64,000 nt of DNA from Curtobacterium sp. MCLR17_007 (GTDB taxonomy: Bacteria > Actinomycetota > Actinomycetes > Actinomycetales > Microbacteriaceae): contig NZ_CP126271.1 in the NCBI RefSeq assembly GCF_003234655.2, positions 1 through 64,000 of the forward strand, read 5' to 3'. The position numbers and the translations under genes are program-made. Within the stretch, counting starts at the first letter, position 1. Every line of letters starts with the position of its first letter. The notes under the pieces were generated by a model that was given only the letters and a program-made list of their open reading frames with translations, ran no database searches and was not told the origin of the DNA. This document shows, piece by piece, positions 48,121 to 55,556 of the stretch.

Positions 48121-49311
48121 ATGGCAGTGACCGGCACGTTCGCCGAATCGGGAGCCGATCTCCGGCTCGAGCAGATCACCAAGTCGTTCCCCGGGCACAC
48201 CGCGGTCGACGCCCTGGACCTGACGGTCCCGGCGGGGTCGTTCTTCGCCCTGCTCGGTCCGTCGGGCTGCGGCAAGACCACCACGCTCCGACTGGTCGCC
48301 GGGCTCGAGGAACCCACGAGCGGCAGCATCCTGCTGGGTGGCGAGGACGTCACCGAGACCAAGCCGTACCAGCGGCCGGTCAACACCGTGTTCCAGAACT
48401 ACGCGCTCTTCCCGCACATGAGCGTGCTCGACAACGTCGCGTTCGGCCTGAAGCGCCGCCGCATCCCGGACCCGATGACGAAGGCACGGGAGGCGCTGCG
48501 GCTGGTCGAGCTCGAGGCGTCGGCGTCGAAGCGGCCCGCGCAGCTGTCCGGCGGCATGCAGCAGCGCGTCGCCCTGGCCCGCGCCATCGTCAACCGGCCG
48601 GCGCTGCTGCTGCTCGACGAACCGCTCGGCGCCCTCGACCTGAAGCTCCGGCACCAGATGCAGCTCGAGCTCAAGACCATCCAGGCCGAGGTCGGGTTGA
48701 CGTTCCTGCACGTCACCCACGACCAGGAGGAGGCGATGACGATGGCCGACACCGTCGCCGTGATGAACGGTGGCCGGATCGAGCAGATGGGCAGCCCCGA
48801 GGACCTCTACGAACTCCCGCGCACCGCGTTCGTCGCCAACTTCCTGGGGCAGTCGAACCTGCTCGAGGGCGACGTGCAGGGCACCGACGGCCCGCTGCTG
48901 GTCGTCCGGACCGCGGCCGGCACGTTGGCCGTGCCCACCGACCGCGCGGTCACCACCACGGGCCGCGTGGTCGTCGGGGTCCGCCCCGAGAAGCTCAAGA
49001 TCCGCACCGCCGAACCCGCGCGCGAATCCGGCCGCAACATCCTCGGCCCCGGACGCGTCGTCGACGTCTCGTTCTCCGGCGTCAGCACGCAGTACCTGGT
49101 CGACGTCCCCGGAGCCGGCCGGGTGTCGGTGTTCGCCCAGAACTCGAAGGGCGGCCCGCGGGTCGCGACCGGCACCGAGGTGTGGCTCACCTGGGGCGTC
49201 GACCACGGTTTCGGTCTGGAGGCTCCGCACACGTCCGACGCGACGGTCACCACCCAGCCCGCACCGGGCCTCCCGTCCGGCCAGCCCGCCACCGCAGGTG
49301 CGGTCGCATGA
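48121..49311 (+). CDS. potA: Spermidine/putrescine ABC importer, ATP-binding protein
   Basis: Drives polyamine import with the three genes that follow. The 396-residue protein starts at ATG 48121 after AGGAGG. The nucleotide-binding domain has Walker A G46-T54 (GPSGCGKTT), Q-loop in FQNYALFPHM, signature LSGGMQQRVALARA, Walker B LLLLDEP and H-loop HVTHDQEEA; the C-terminal TOBE domain (about 270-370) is typical of PotA. The last 20 residues are a Pro/Gly/Ala tail partly encoded by a 19-nt match to one arm of the window's palindromic repeat (49261-49279). Confidence 0.95.
   Translation: MAVTGTFAESGADLRLEQITKSFPGHTAVDALDLTVPAGSFFALLGPSGCGKTTTLRLVAGLEEPTSGSILLGGEDVTETKPYQRPVNTVFQNYALFPHMSVLDNVAFGLKRRRIPDPMTKAREALRLVELEASASKRPAQLSGGMQQRVALARAIVNRPALLLLDEPLGALDLKLRHQMQLELKTIQAEVGLTFLHVTHDQEEAMTMADTVAVMNGGRIEQMGSPEDLYELPRTAFVANFLGQSNLLEGDVQGTDGPLLVVRTAAGTLAVPTDRAVTTTGRVVVGVRPEKLKIRTAEPARESGRNILGPGRVVDVSFSGVSTQYLVDVPGAGRVSVFAQNSKGGPRVATGTEVWLTWGVDHGFGLEAPHTSDATVTTQPAPGLPSGQPATAGAVA
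49261..49279 (+). repeat. Half copy of the palindromic repeat inside potA
   Basis: Nineteen bases match the right arm of copies D and E (GCACCGGGCCTCCCGTCCG) and encode part of the PotA C-terminal tail (residues near QPAPGLPSGQ). The other arm is missing, so no hairpin can form here. Confidence 0.7.
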
Positions 49312-50516
49312 GCGCCGGACCCGACCTGCTGCGCGGCCTGACCTCCGCCCGTGTCAGCCGCCGGGGGCTGCTCGCCGGTGGCGGTGCCGCGGCGCTCGCC
49401 GCCCTGCTGACCGGGTGCAGCATCAAGGGCTCGGCCGGGTCGCAGGGCGACCCCGTCGACTGGACGGCCTTCTGGCGGGACGCGAAGGAGACCAAGGACC
49501 TGAACTTCGCGAACTGGCCGCTGTACATCGACTCCGACCACGGCAAGTCCGAGTCCCTGCGGCTGTTCGAGCAGGAGACGGGCATCGCCGTGGACTACCA
49601 GGCGGTGATCCAGGACAACGCGACGTTCTACGCCACCGTCTCCCCGATCCTCCGGGCGAAGGGGTCGACCGGCTACGACCTGGTCGTCATGACGAACGGG
49701 TACGAGCTCACCGAGATGATCAAGAACGGCTTCGTGTGCCAGCTCGACCGGTCGCGGATGCCGAACTTCGCCAAGTACGCGTCGGACTCGGTGCAGGACC
49801 CGAACTACGACCCGGGCAACAAGCACTCCGTGGTGTGGCAGACCGGGTTCACGGGCCTGGCGTACAACCCGAAGTACACCGGGCGGAAGATCACCTCGTT
49901 CCAGGACCTGCTCGACCCCGCGTTCCGTGGCCGCATCGGGCTGATGAGCGACAACACCGAGCTCGGTTCGCTCGCGCTGCTGGCGCTCGGCATCGCTCCG
50001 GAGACCTCGACGCCGTCGGACTGGCGGAAGGCGCAGGACTGGCTGCGGAAGCTGCGGCCGAGTGTCGCCGGCTTCTACGACCAGAGCTACGTCAACCGGT
50101 TGGAGAACGGCGACACGTGGATCACCCAGGCGTGGTCGGGTGACGTGTTCCAGGCGCAGCAGTCCGGGTTCCCGGACCTGGAGTTCGTCACGCCGGACGA
50201 GGGCCAGATGATGTGGCACGACAACATGCTCATCCCGAAGCAGGCCGCCAACCCGCTGTCGGCGTTGACCTGGATGGACTACTACTACACGCCGCGGATC
50301 GCCGGGATCGTCGAGGACTACGTCAACTACGTGTGCCCGGTGCCCGGCGCCGAGGACTACGTGCGCGACGAGCTCAAGGACCCCACCGTGGCCGACAGTC
50401 CGCTCGTGTTCCCGGATGCGTCGGTGCTGGAGAAGTCGCACGAGTTCCGCGTGTTCGCCAACTACGACGAGTACTCGGAGTGGAACGGCATCTTCAACGC
50501 GGTGGTGCAGTCGTGA
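49308..50516 (+). CDS. potD: Polyamine-binding lipoprotein of the ABC importer
   Basis: Captures putrescine or spermidine outside the cell. The 402-residue protein has a Tat-like signal (SRRGLLAGG, twin Arg 18-19) with a lipobox LLTG-Cys37. The mature part is a type II periplasmic-binding fold: DLNFANWPLYIDSD, GYDLVVMTNGYELTEMIKNGFVCQLD, LIPKQAANPLSALTWMDYYYTP and the end SEWNGIFNAVVQS match PotD/PotF-like proteins. Acidic and Trp residues in the cleft typical of polyamine binding are plausible but not verified. ATGA overlap with potA, GTGA overlap with potB. Confidence 0.93.
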   Translation: MSAGPDLLRGLTSARVSRRGLLAGGGAAALAALLTGCSIKGSAGSQGDPVDWTAFWRDAKETKDLNFANWPLYIDSDHGKSESLRLFEQETGIAVDYQAVIQDNATFYATVSPILRAKGSTGYDLVVMTNGYELTEMIKNGFVCQLDRSRMPNFAKYASDSVQDPNYDPGNKHSVVWQTGFTGLAYNPKYTGRKITSFQDLLDPAFRGRIGLMSDNTELGSLALLALGIAPETSTPSDWRKAQDWLRKLRPSVAGFYDQSYVNRLENGDTWITQAWSGDVFQAQQSGFPDLEFVTPDEGQMMWHDNMLIPKQAANPLSALTWMDYYYTPRIAGIVEDYVNYVCPVPGAEDYVRDELKDPTVADSPLVFPDASVLEKSHEFRVFANYDEYSEWNGIFNAVVQS

Positions 50517-51436
50517 GCGCCGTCGGGGTGGCCCCGGGGTTCGGGCCCGCCGGCACCGCGTCGGTACGCCGGGGACGTCGTCGCAGCACGCCGTTCCTGC
50601 TCGCGCTGGTCGGCACCGCGTACCTCTGCGTGTTCTTCGTGATCCCGCTGGTGTCCGGGCTGATCGTCTCGCTGATGTCGGGCAACCCGGACGACGGGTA
50701 CACGTTCACGTGGAACTTCGGGATCTACTCGTCACTGTTCGTCGACCCGCAGGTGCCGTACCTGACGTTCCTGCTGCGCTCGCTCTGGTACGGCCTGGCC
50801 GCCACCGTCGTGACGATCATCGTCGGGTACCCGGTGGCGTACTTCGTCGCGTTCCGGGTGTCGCCGCGGTGGAAGAACCCGCTGCTCATGCTCGTGTTCA
50901 TCAGCTTCCTGGTGTCGTTCGTCATCCGCACCGACATGTGGGCGTTCGTGCTGGCGTCGCAGGGGCCCGTCGTCACCGTCCTGCAGGGGATCGGGCTGGC
51001 CGGCAAGGACTTCCACATCCTCGGCACCGGCGGGGCGGTCGTCTTCGGGGACGCGTACAACGACCTGGCGTTCATGGTGCTGCCGATCTACGCCGCGCTC
51101 GAGCGGATCGACCCGCGACTCGGCGAGGCGGCGAACGACCTGTACGCCGGCAAGGTCCGTGCGTTCTGGCACACCACGCTGCCGCTGTCCCGCTCCGGCA
51201 TCTTCGCCGGGGTGCTGCTCGTGTTCATCGACTGCGTCGGCGACCCGGTCAACTCGGCGCTGCTCGGGGGCACGAACACGTACACGATCGGGCAGGCGAT
51301 CCAGGACGCCTACTCCGGCAACCAGCAGTACAACGTCGCCGCGGCCCTGTCGACCGTGCTCATGGTCGTGCTCGGCATCATCCTGTTCATCTACGCCCGG
51401 GTCTCCGGCACCGACGACCTCGAGGACCTCGTATGA
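50513..51436 (+). CDS. potB: Polyamine ABC importer permease PotB-like
   Basis: The 307-residue permease starts at GTG 50513 within the potD stop. Six membrane helices are visible, the first at about 27-50 (FLLALVGTAYLCVFFVIPLVSGL). The cytoplasmic EAA-type coupling loop appears as EAANDLYAGKVRAFWHTTLPLSRSGIFAG. The ATPase should contact this loop. It overlaps potC by 4 nt. Confidence 0.93.
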   Translation: MSAVGVAPGFGPAGTASVRRGRRRSTPFLLALVGTAYLCVFFVIPLVSGLIVSLMSGNPDDGYTFTWNFGIYSSLFVDPQVPYLTFLLRSLWYGLAATVVTIIVGYPVAYFVAFRVSPRWKNPLLMLVFISFLVSFVIRTDMWAFVLASQGPVVTVLQGIGLAGKDFHILGTGGAVVFGDAYNDLAFMVLPIYAALERIDPRLGEAANDLYAGKVRAFWHTTLPLSRSGIFAGVLLVFIDCVGDPVNSALLGGTNTYTIGQAIQDAYSGNQQYNVAAALSTVLMVVLGIILFIYARVSGTDDLEDLV

Positions 51437-52302
51437 CCGCCGTCGCCCCACCCCGTTCGTCCACAGGACCGGCATCGCCGGTCTCCGCGCCGGTCGTGCA
51501 CCGCAACGGCGTGAACCGCCGCGGGCCGTGGCTGGCGATCGTGTACTGGGTCGTCATCGCGATCACCCTCGTGCCGATCGTCTACATGGTCGTGTACTCG
51601 TTCAACGACGCCCCCACGAACCGCCTGTCGTTCGCGTGGAACGGCTTCACGACCTACTGGTACGCCAACCTGGTGAACGTGTCCGGACTCGGGCAGGCCT
51701 TCGTGACGTCCGTGGTCGTCGCGTTCCTGGCCGCGATCGTGTCCGTCGCGATCGGGCTGCCGCTCGCGCTGGCCCTCGAGCGGTACCGGTTCCCGGGCCG
51801 CGGCGTCGTGAACAGCGTCGTGTTCGCCGACATCGCGGCGCCGTCGATCGTCGTCGGGTCCGCGTCGCTGTCGTTCTTCCTGTCGATCGGGCTCGGGACC
51901 GGGTTCCTGACGGTGCTGCTGACACACGTGGCGTTCGACGTGGCGTACGTCGTCGTGGTGCTGCGGGCGCGGATCGCGGGGACCTCCCGGGCACTCGAAG
52001 AGGCGGCCGGTGACCTCGGGGCGACACCGTTCCAGGCCTTCCGGCTCGTGACGCTCCCGCTGCTGGCGCCGGGCATGCTCGCCGCGGGGCTGTTGGCGCT
52101 CGCGATGTCGATCGACGACTACGTGATCACGTCGTTCGTCGCCGGACCCGCGGTGACCTTCCCCCTGTTCGTGTACGGCGCCGCGAAGGCCGGGATGCCG
52201 CCGCAGGTGCTCTGCTTCGGGACGCTGGTGTTCGCGGTGGGACTGCTGGTCGCGCTGCTGAACGGCGCGCTGAACCGTCGGTTGGCGCGCACGCGGGGGT
52301 GA
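51433..52302 (+). CDS. potC: Polyamine ABC importer permease PotC-like
   Basis: The 289-residue second permease starts at ATG 51433 and has six membrane helices, beginning at about 34-58 (WLAIVYWVVIAITLVPIVYMVVYSF). The EAA loop reads EEAAGDLGATPFQAFRLVTLPLLAPGMLAAG. SIDDYVITSFVAGPAVTFPLFVYGAAK is characteristic of PotC. Last gene of the five-gene unit that begins with the aldehyde dehydrogenase. Confidence 0.94.
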   Translation: MTAVAPPRSSTGPASPVSAPVVHRNGVNRRGPWLAIVYWVVIAITLVPIVYMVVYSFNDAPTNRLSFAWNGFTTYWYANLVNVSGLGQAFVTSVVVAFLAAIVSVAIGLPLALALERYRFPGRGVVNSVVFADIAAPSIVVGSASLSFFLSIGLGTGFLTVLLTHVAFDVAYVVVVLRARIAGTSRALEEAAGDLGATPFQAFRLVTLPLLAPGMLAAGLLALAMSIDDYVITSFVAGPAVTFPLFVYGAAKAGMPPQVLCFGTLVFAVGLLVALLNGALNRRLARTRG

Positions 52303-52346
52303 CGCCCCGGCGCTGTTGCGCCGCCGGGTGGTGCGCGGTTGTCCGG

Positions 52347-52374
52347 CTGGTGCGAGGTTGATGCCTCGCACCAG
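52347..52374 (+). terminator. Terminator of the polyamine importer operon
   Basis: CTGGTGCGAGG (52347-52357) pairs perfectly with CCTCGCACCAG (52364-52374) around TTGATG, 45 nt after the potC stop. Confidence 0.75.
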
Positions 52375-52482
52375 GCGGCCGACGTCGCACCGGGCGGCGA
52401 ACTCGCACGGTGCGGGTGTCATCGCCGGCGGACACGAGGAGCGGGCCGGGACGCTGGGCCGGAACGTGCCAGGCAACCGACC

Positions 52483-52522
52483 GACGGGAGGCCCGGGGCC
52501 AGCTGGCACCGGGCCTCCCGTC
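52483..52522. repeat. Palindromic repeat copy F, bidirectional terminator
   Basis: 20-nt arms (52483-52502 and 52503-52522) with a single G/A mismatch, same core as copies D and E. It lies 15 nt from the stop of the convergent GMC gene and beyond the importer terminator. Confidence 0.9.
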
Positions 52523-52536
52523 CGCGATCGGTCGCG

Positions 52537-54126
52537 TCAGGCGGCGACGCGCGCGGCCTGGTCGCGGTCGGCCGCGACGTCGTCGCGCAGCATGCGGTCG
52601 GCGGTGCGGAGCGACAGCGCCATGATCGTCAGCGCCGGGTTGGCGATGAGCGAACTCGGGAAGACCGAGTTGTCGACGATCCACATGTTCGGCACGTCCC
52701 ACGAGCGGCCGACCGCGTCGACGACCGAGCGCTCGGGATCGGTGCCCATCCGCGCGGTGCCCACGGTGTGCGCGGTGCGGTCGAGCACGCGCACGTCCTT
52801 GCCGCCGGCGGCCTCGACGATCGCGGTCATCGTCGCGATGGCGTGCTCCGCGACCGCGGCCTCGTTGTCACCGGGCGAGAACGTGACCCGGGCGACGGGC
52901 ATGCCGTTCGCGTCGAGCTCGTCGGTCAGGACCAGCCGGTTGTCGTCGTACGGCAGGCACTCGGCGTTGATGCCGACGCCGGCCATCCGCGGGTAGTCGC
53001 GCATCGCCCGGACGAGGGCGGCGCCACGGAGGCCACCGCCGCGCACGAGCGAGGTCGCGAGGGTCAGCGGCTGCACGCCCAGGCTCTGGATCAGGTAGCC
53101 GCCAGCGAAGTCGACGCCCTCGGGACGGATGAAGTCCTCGGTGATGATCGACGACGGGTAGCCGCGGTACGAGCGCATCGACTCGTCGAACGTCGCCCAC
53201 ACCTGGGTCGCGCCGTGGGCCGTGAAGTTGCGGCCCACCTGACCGCTGCTGTTGGCGAGTCCGGTGTGCAGCAGCAGCCGGGGGGTCTCGATCCCGCCGG
53301 CGGCCAGCACGAGGGAGCGGGTGCGCTGGCGGTGGTCACGGCCACCCTGGCGGTAGACGACCGCCTCGACCTGCCCACGGGCGTCGAGCTCGATGCCGTG
53401 CACGAACGACTCGGCACGGATCTCCGCGCCGAACGCGACCGCGGCGGGCAGGTACGTGGTGTCCATGGACACCTTCGCGCCGTTCCGGCAGCCCTGGTGG
53501 CACGAGCCGCACGCCACGCACGCCTGGCGCAGGCCGTGGTGCTCCTGCATGCGGTCCTCGGTGGTGAGTCCCACGGGGGCATCAGTGGCCGTGATCCCGA
53601 GGGCCGCGGTGCCGCGCATCATCATGTCCGACGAGGCGTTCCGCGCCGCCGGGCCCATGCGGTAGCGACGAGCGGGGTCCCACGGGTAGTGCGCGGGTCC
53701 GGCGACGCCGACGTCGTGCTCGGCCTGCTCGATCCAGCGGACCAGCTCGGCGTGCTCGATCGGCCAGTCCTCGCCCTTGCCCGAGTCGGTGCGCAGCCGG
53801 ATGTCGTGCTCGTTCGGGCGCGGGGTGAACGCACCCCAGTGCAGCGTCGACCCACCCACGCCGGTGCCGCTGTTGTTCGGGCCGAACGCGGTCGGGGCGC
53901 TGCCGCCGCTGATGCGCTCGTCCATCCAGTTGATGTCACCGGGGGCCTCGACCTCGTCGGGCGTGTGGTCCCCGGGCTCCGTGTTCGGACCGGCCTCGAG
54001 GGCGACGACCCGCAGGCCGCGTCGTGCCAGGGTCGCGAGCAGCGGTGCGCCACCCGCACCCGTGCCGACGACCACCACGTCGACGATCTCGTCCTCGGCA
54101 TACCGGCGCTGGTCGTTCAGGTTCAT
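52537..54126 (-). CDS. GMC-family oxidoreductase with an iron-sulfur-like Cys motif
   Basis: FAD-dependent alcohol/sugar dehydrogenase large subunit. The 529-residue protein starts at ATG 54126, overlapping the upstream fusion gene by 4 nt. Features: FAD motif VVGTGAGGAPL (19-29), GGSTLHWGAFTPRP, a CVACGSCHQGC cluster (Cys203, 206, 209, 213), LAAGGIETPRLLLHTG and the C-terminal HTVGTARMGTD...NMWIVDNSVFPSSLIANPALTIMALSLRTAD with the catalytic His/Asn region. The Cys cluster is like the Fe-S site of bacterial FAD-glucose dehydrogenases. No signal peptide is present. Substrate unknown. Confidence 0.88.
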   Translation of the reverse strand: MNLNDQRRYAEDEIVDVVVVGTGAGGAPLLATLARRGLRVVALEAGPNTEPGDHTPDEVEAPGDINWMDERISGGSAPTAFGPNNSGTGVGGSTLHWGAFTPRPNEHDIRLRTDSGKGEDWPIEHAELVRWIEQAEHDVGVAGPAHYPWDPARRYRMGPAARNASSDMMMRGTAALGITATDAPVGLTTEDRMQEHHGLRQACVACGSCHQGCRNGAKVSMDTTYLPAAVAFGAEIRAESFVHGIELDARGQVEAVVYRQGGRDHRQRTRSLVLAAGGIETPRLLLHTGLANSSGQVGRNFTAHGATQVWATFDESMRSYRGYPSSIITEDFIRPEGVDFAGGYLIQSLGVQPLTLATSLVRGGGLRGAALVRAMRDYPRMAGVGINAECLPYDDNRLVLTDELDANGMPVARVTFSPGDNEAAVAEHAIATMTAIVEAAGGKDVRVLDRTAHTVGTARMGTDPERSVVDAVGRSWDVPNMWIVDNSVFPSSLIANPALTIMALSLRTADRMLRDDVAADRDQAARVAA

Positions 54127-55469
54127 CGTGCGGCTCCCGCCGGTTCCCATGCTTCTCGCTGTCCCGCTCCGAGGAGCAGGAAGCCCTGCTTGCGGACGCC
54201 GTCGCCACCGTTGGCGAAGCCGTCGTAGTCGATCTCGGCCATGGTCGCGGGGTGCGCGACCCACTGCTTTGCGAGGTCCACGCTGGCGTCCTCGGCCCAG
54301 GCGCGGAGCTGCTCCGCGTCGAAGGGACCGGCGGCCGGCGTGTGCTCGCCCTCGGACACCGCGTCGAGCACGGTCGCCAGGTGGTCGTCGCCCCGGTCGG
54401 CCTCGGGCGCGAGTGCGTCGAGTCCGGCGCGGTAGGCGTCCACGTCGACGGGCAGCCCGTCCGGACGCCAGCCGTCGCCGAGGCCGTCGGCGAGCTGCGC
54501 GTCGACGCGGAGCGCCAGGTCCACCGGACGGTCGTCCTGCGGCACGACGACCCGGGCGAATGCACGGAGGGTGGTCAGCTGGCGGTCGGTAAGGACCTGC
54601 GGGGATGCGCCGGGGTCGTCCGGCAGCGACCGGACCGCCAGGATGCCCCGGGTCCGCGCACTGACGCGCGGTGAGGCGATGACGCGCACGGTGGCGGCAG
54701 GCACGAGGGGTCCTGGAGCGACTCGGCGGTCCCAGAAGTCCCGGATGCGGTCGGCGACGTCGTCCGGGCGCTCCCACGGCAGCAGGTGGGCGGCGCCCTC
54801 GACGACGCCGAACTCGCCGTTCGGCCAGTGCGGCAGGTTCAGGGTGCGCTGCGCGTCGGGTCCGAGGTCGCCGTCGGCCGCGCCGGCCAGGACGAGCGCC
54901 GGCACCGGGTTCGGGGGGAAGCGGTCGGACCAGTCCTCGCGGCTGCCGCGGACGAGCCAGGCGGTCCAGGCCTCGGGGGCGGCGCGCTGCACGTCGTGCA
55001 CGGCCATGGCGTGGGGCTCCGGCGGCAGCTGCTCGTCGGTGTTCGCGGACACGAAGGTGTCTGCCTCGTCCGGGCCGATCTCGCCGTCGGACGCCCAGCC
55101 GAGCATGGTCTGTCGCCGCTCGTCGTCCATCGGCTCGGGCGACAGCGGCGAGGCGGCGAGCAGCACCACGGCGCGCAGGCCGAACAGGCCGTTCGAGCCG
55201 TCGATCGTCCGTGACGCCACCACCGACGCGACCTTGCCGCCCATCGAGTGCCCGACGAGCACCCACTCGGTGGCGCCGCTCCGGCCGATGGCACGCTCGA
55301 CGCGCTCGACCATCTCCTCGACCGTCGTGCCGGTCACGGCGGAGGACCGCCCGAAGCCGGGCAGGTCGACGCCGATCAGGTCGAGGGTCCCGGCGAGACG
55401 CGCACGGAGGGTCGCGAACTCCTCGGAACTCGACCCGAGGGCGTGCAGGCAGAATGCGGTCGCCGTCAT
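54123..55469 (-). CDS. Alpha/beta-hydrolase fused to a gluconate 2-dehydrogenase subunit 3-like domain
   Basis: The 448-residue protein has two parts. Residues 1-250 are an alpha/beta hydrolase with nucleophile Ser75 in VGHSMGGKV, an acid loop near 197-202 and His228 in EGAAHLLPW. After a linker, residues 292-448 resemble the small (gamma) subunit of membrane gluconate/glucose dehydrogenases: LTDRQLTTLRAFARVVVPQDD, YRAGLDAL and HPATMAEIDYDGFANGGDGVRKQGFLLLG. It overlaps the GMC gene (ATGA), so subunit and dehydrogenase are made together. Ordinary gamma subunits carry a Tat signal; this one does not. Confidence 0.82.
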   Translation of the reverse strand: MTATAFCLHALGSSSEEFATLRARLAGTLDLIGVDLPGFGRSSAVTGTTVEEMVERVERAIGRSGATEWVLVGHSMGGKVASVVASRTIDGSNGLFGLRAVVLLAASPLSPEPMDDERRQTMLGWASDGEIGPDEADTFVSANTDEQLPPEPHAMAVHDVQRAAPEAWTAWLVRGSREDWSDRFPPNPVPALVLAGAADGDLGPDAQRTLNLPHWPNGEFGVVEGAAHLLPWERPDDVADRIRDFWDRRVAPGPLVPAATVRVIASPRVSARTRGILAVRSLPDDPGASPQVLTDRQLTTLRAFARVVVPQDDRPVDLALRVDAQLADGLGDGWRPDGLPVDVDAYRAGLDALAPEADRGDDHLATVLDAVSEGEHTPAAGPFDAEQLRAWAEDASVDLAKQWVAHPATMAEIDYDGFANGGDGVRKQGFLLLGAGQREAWEPAGAAR

Positions 55470-55544
55470 CCTTCGTTTCTACGGACGAGCCACGGGGTTG
55501 TTCACAGCCTGCTGTACCCCCGTGCGCACGACACCCGTCGCCGG

Positions 55545-55550
55545 TAGGTT
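55545..55550 (+). promoter_or_regulatory. -10 box of the ligase/amidotransferase/peptidase operon
   Basis: TAGGTT, 6 nt before the ATG at 55557, with no Shine-Dalgarno: a leaderless operon head. Confidence 0.5.
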
Positions 55551-55556
55551 CTCCAC

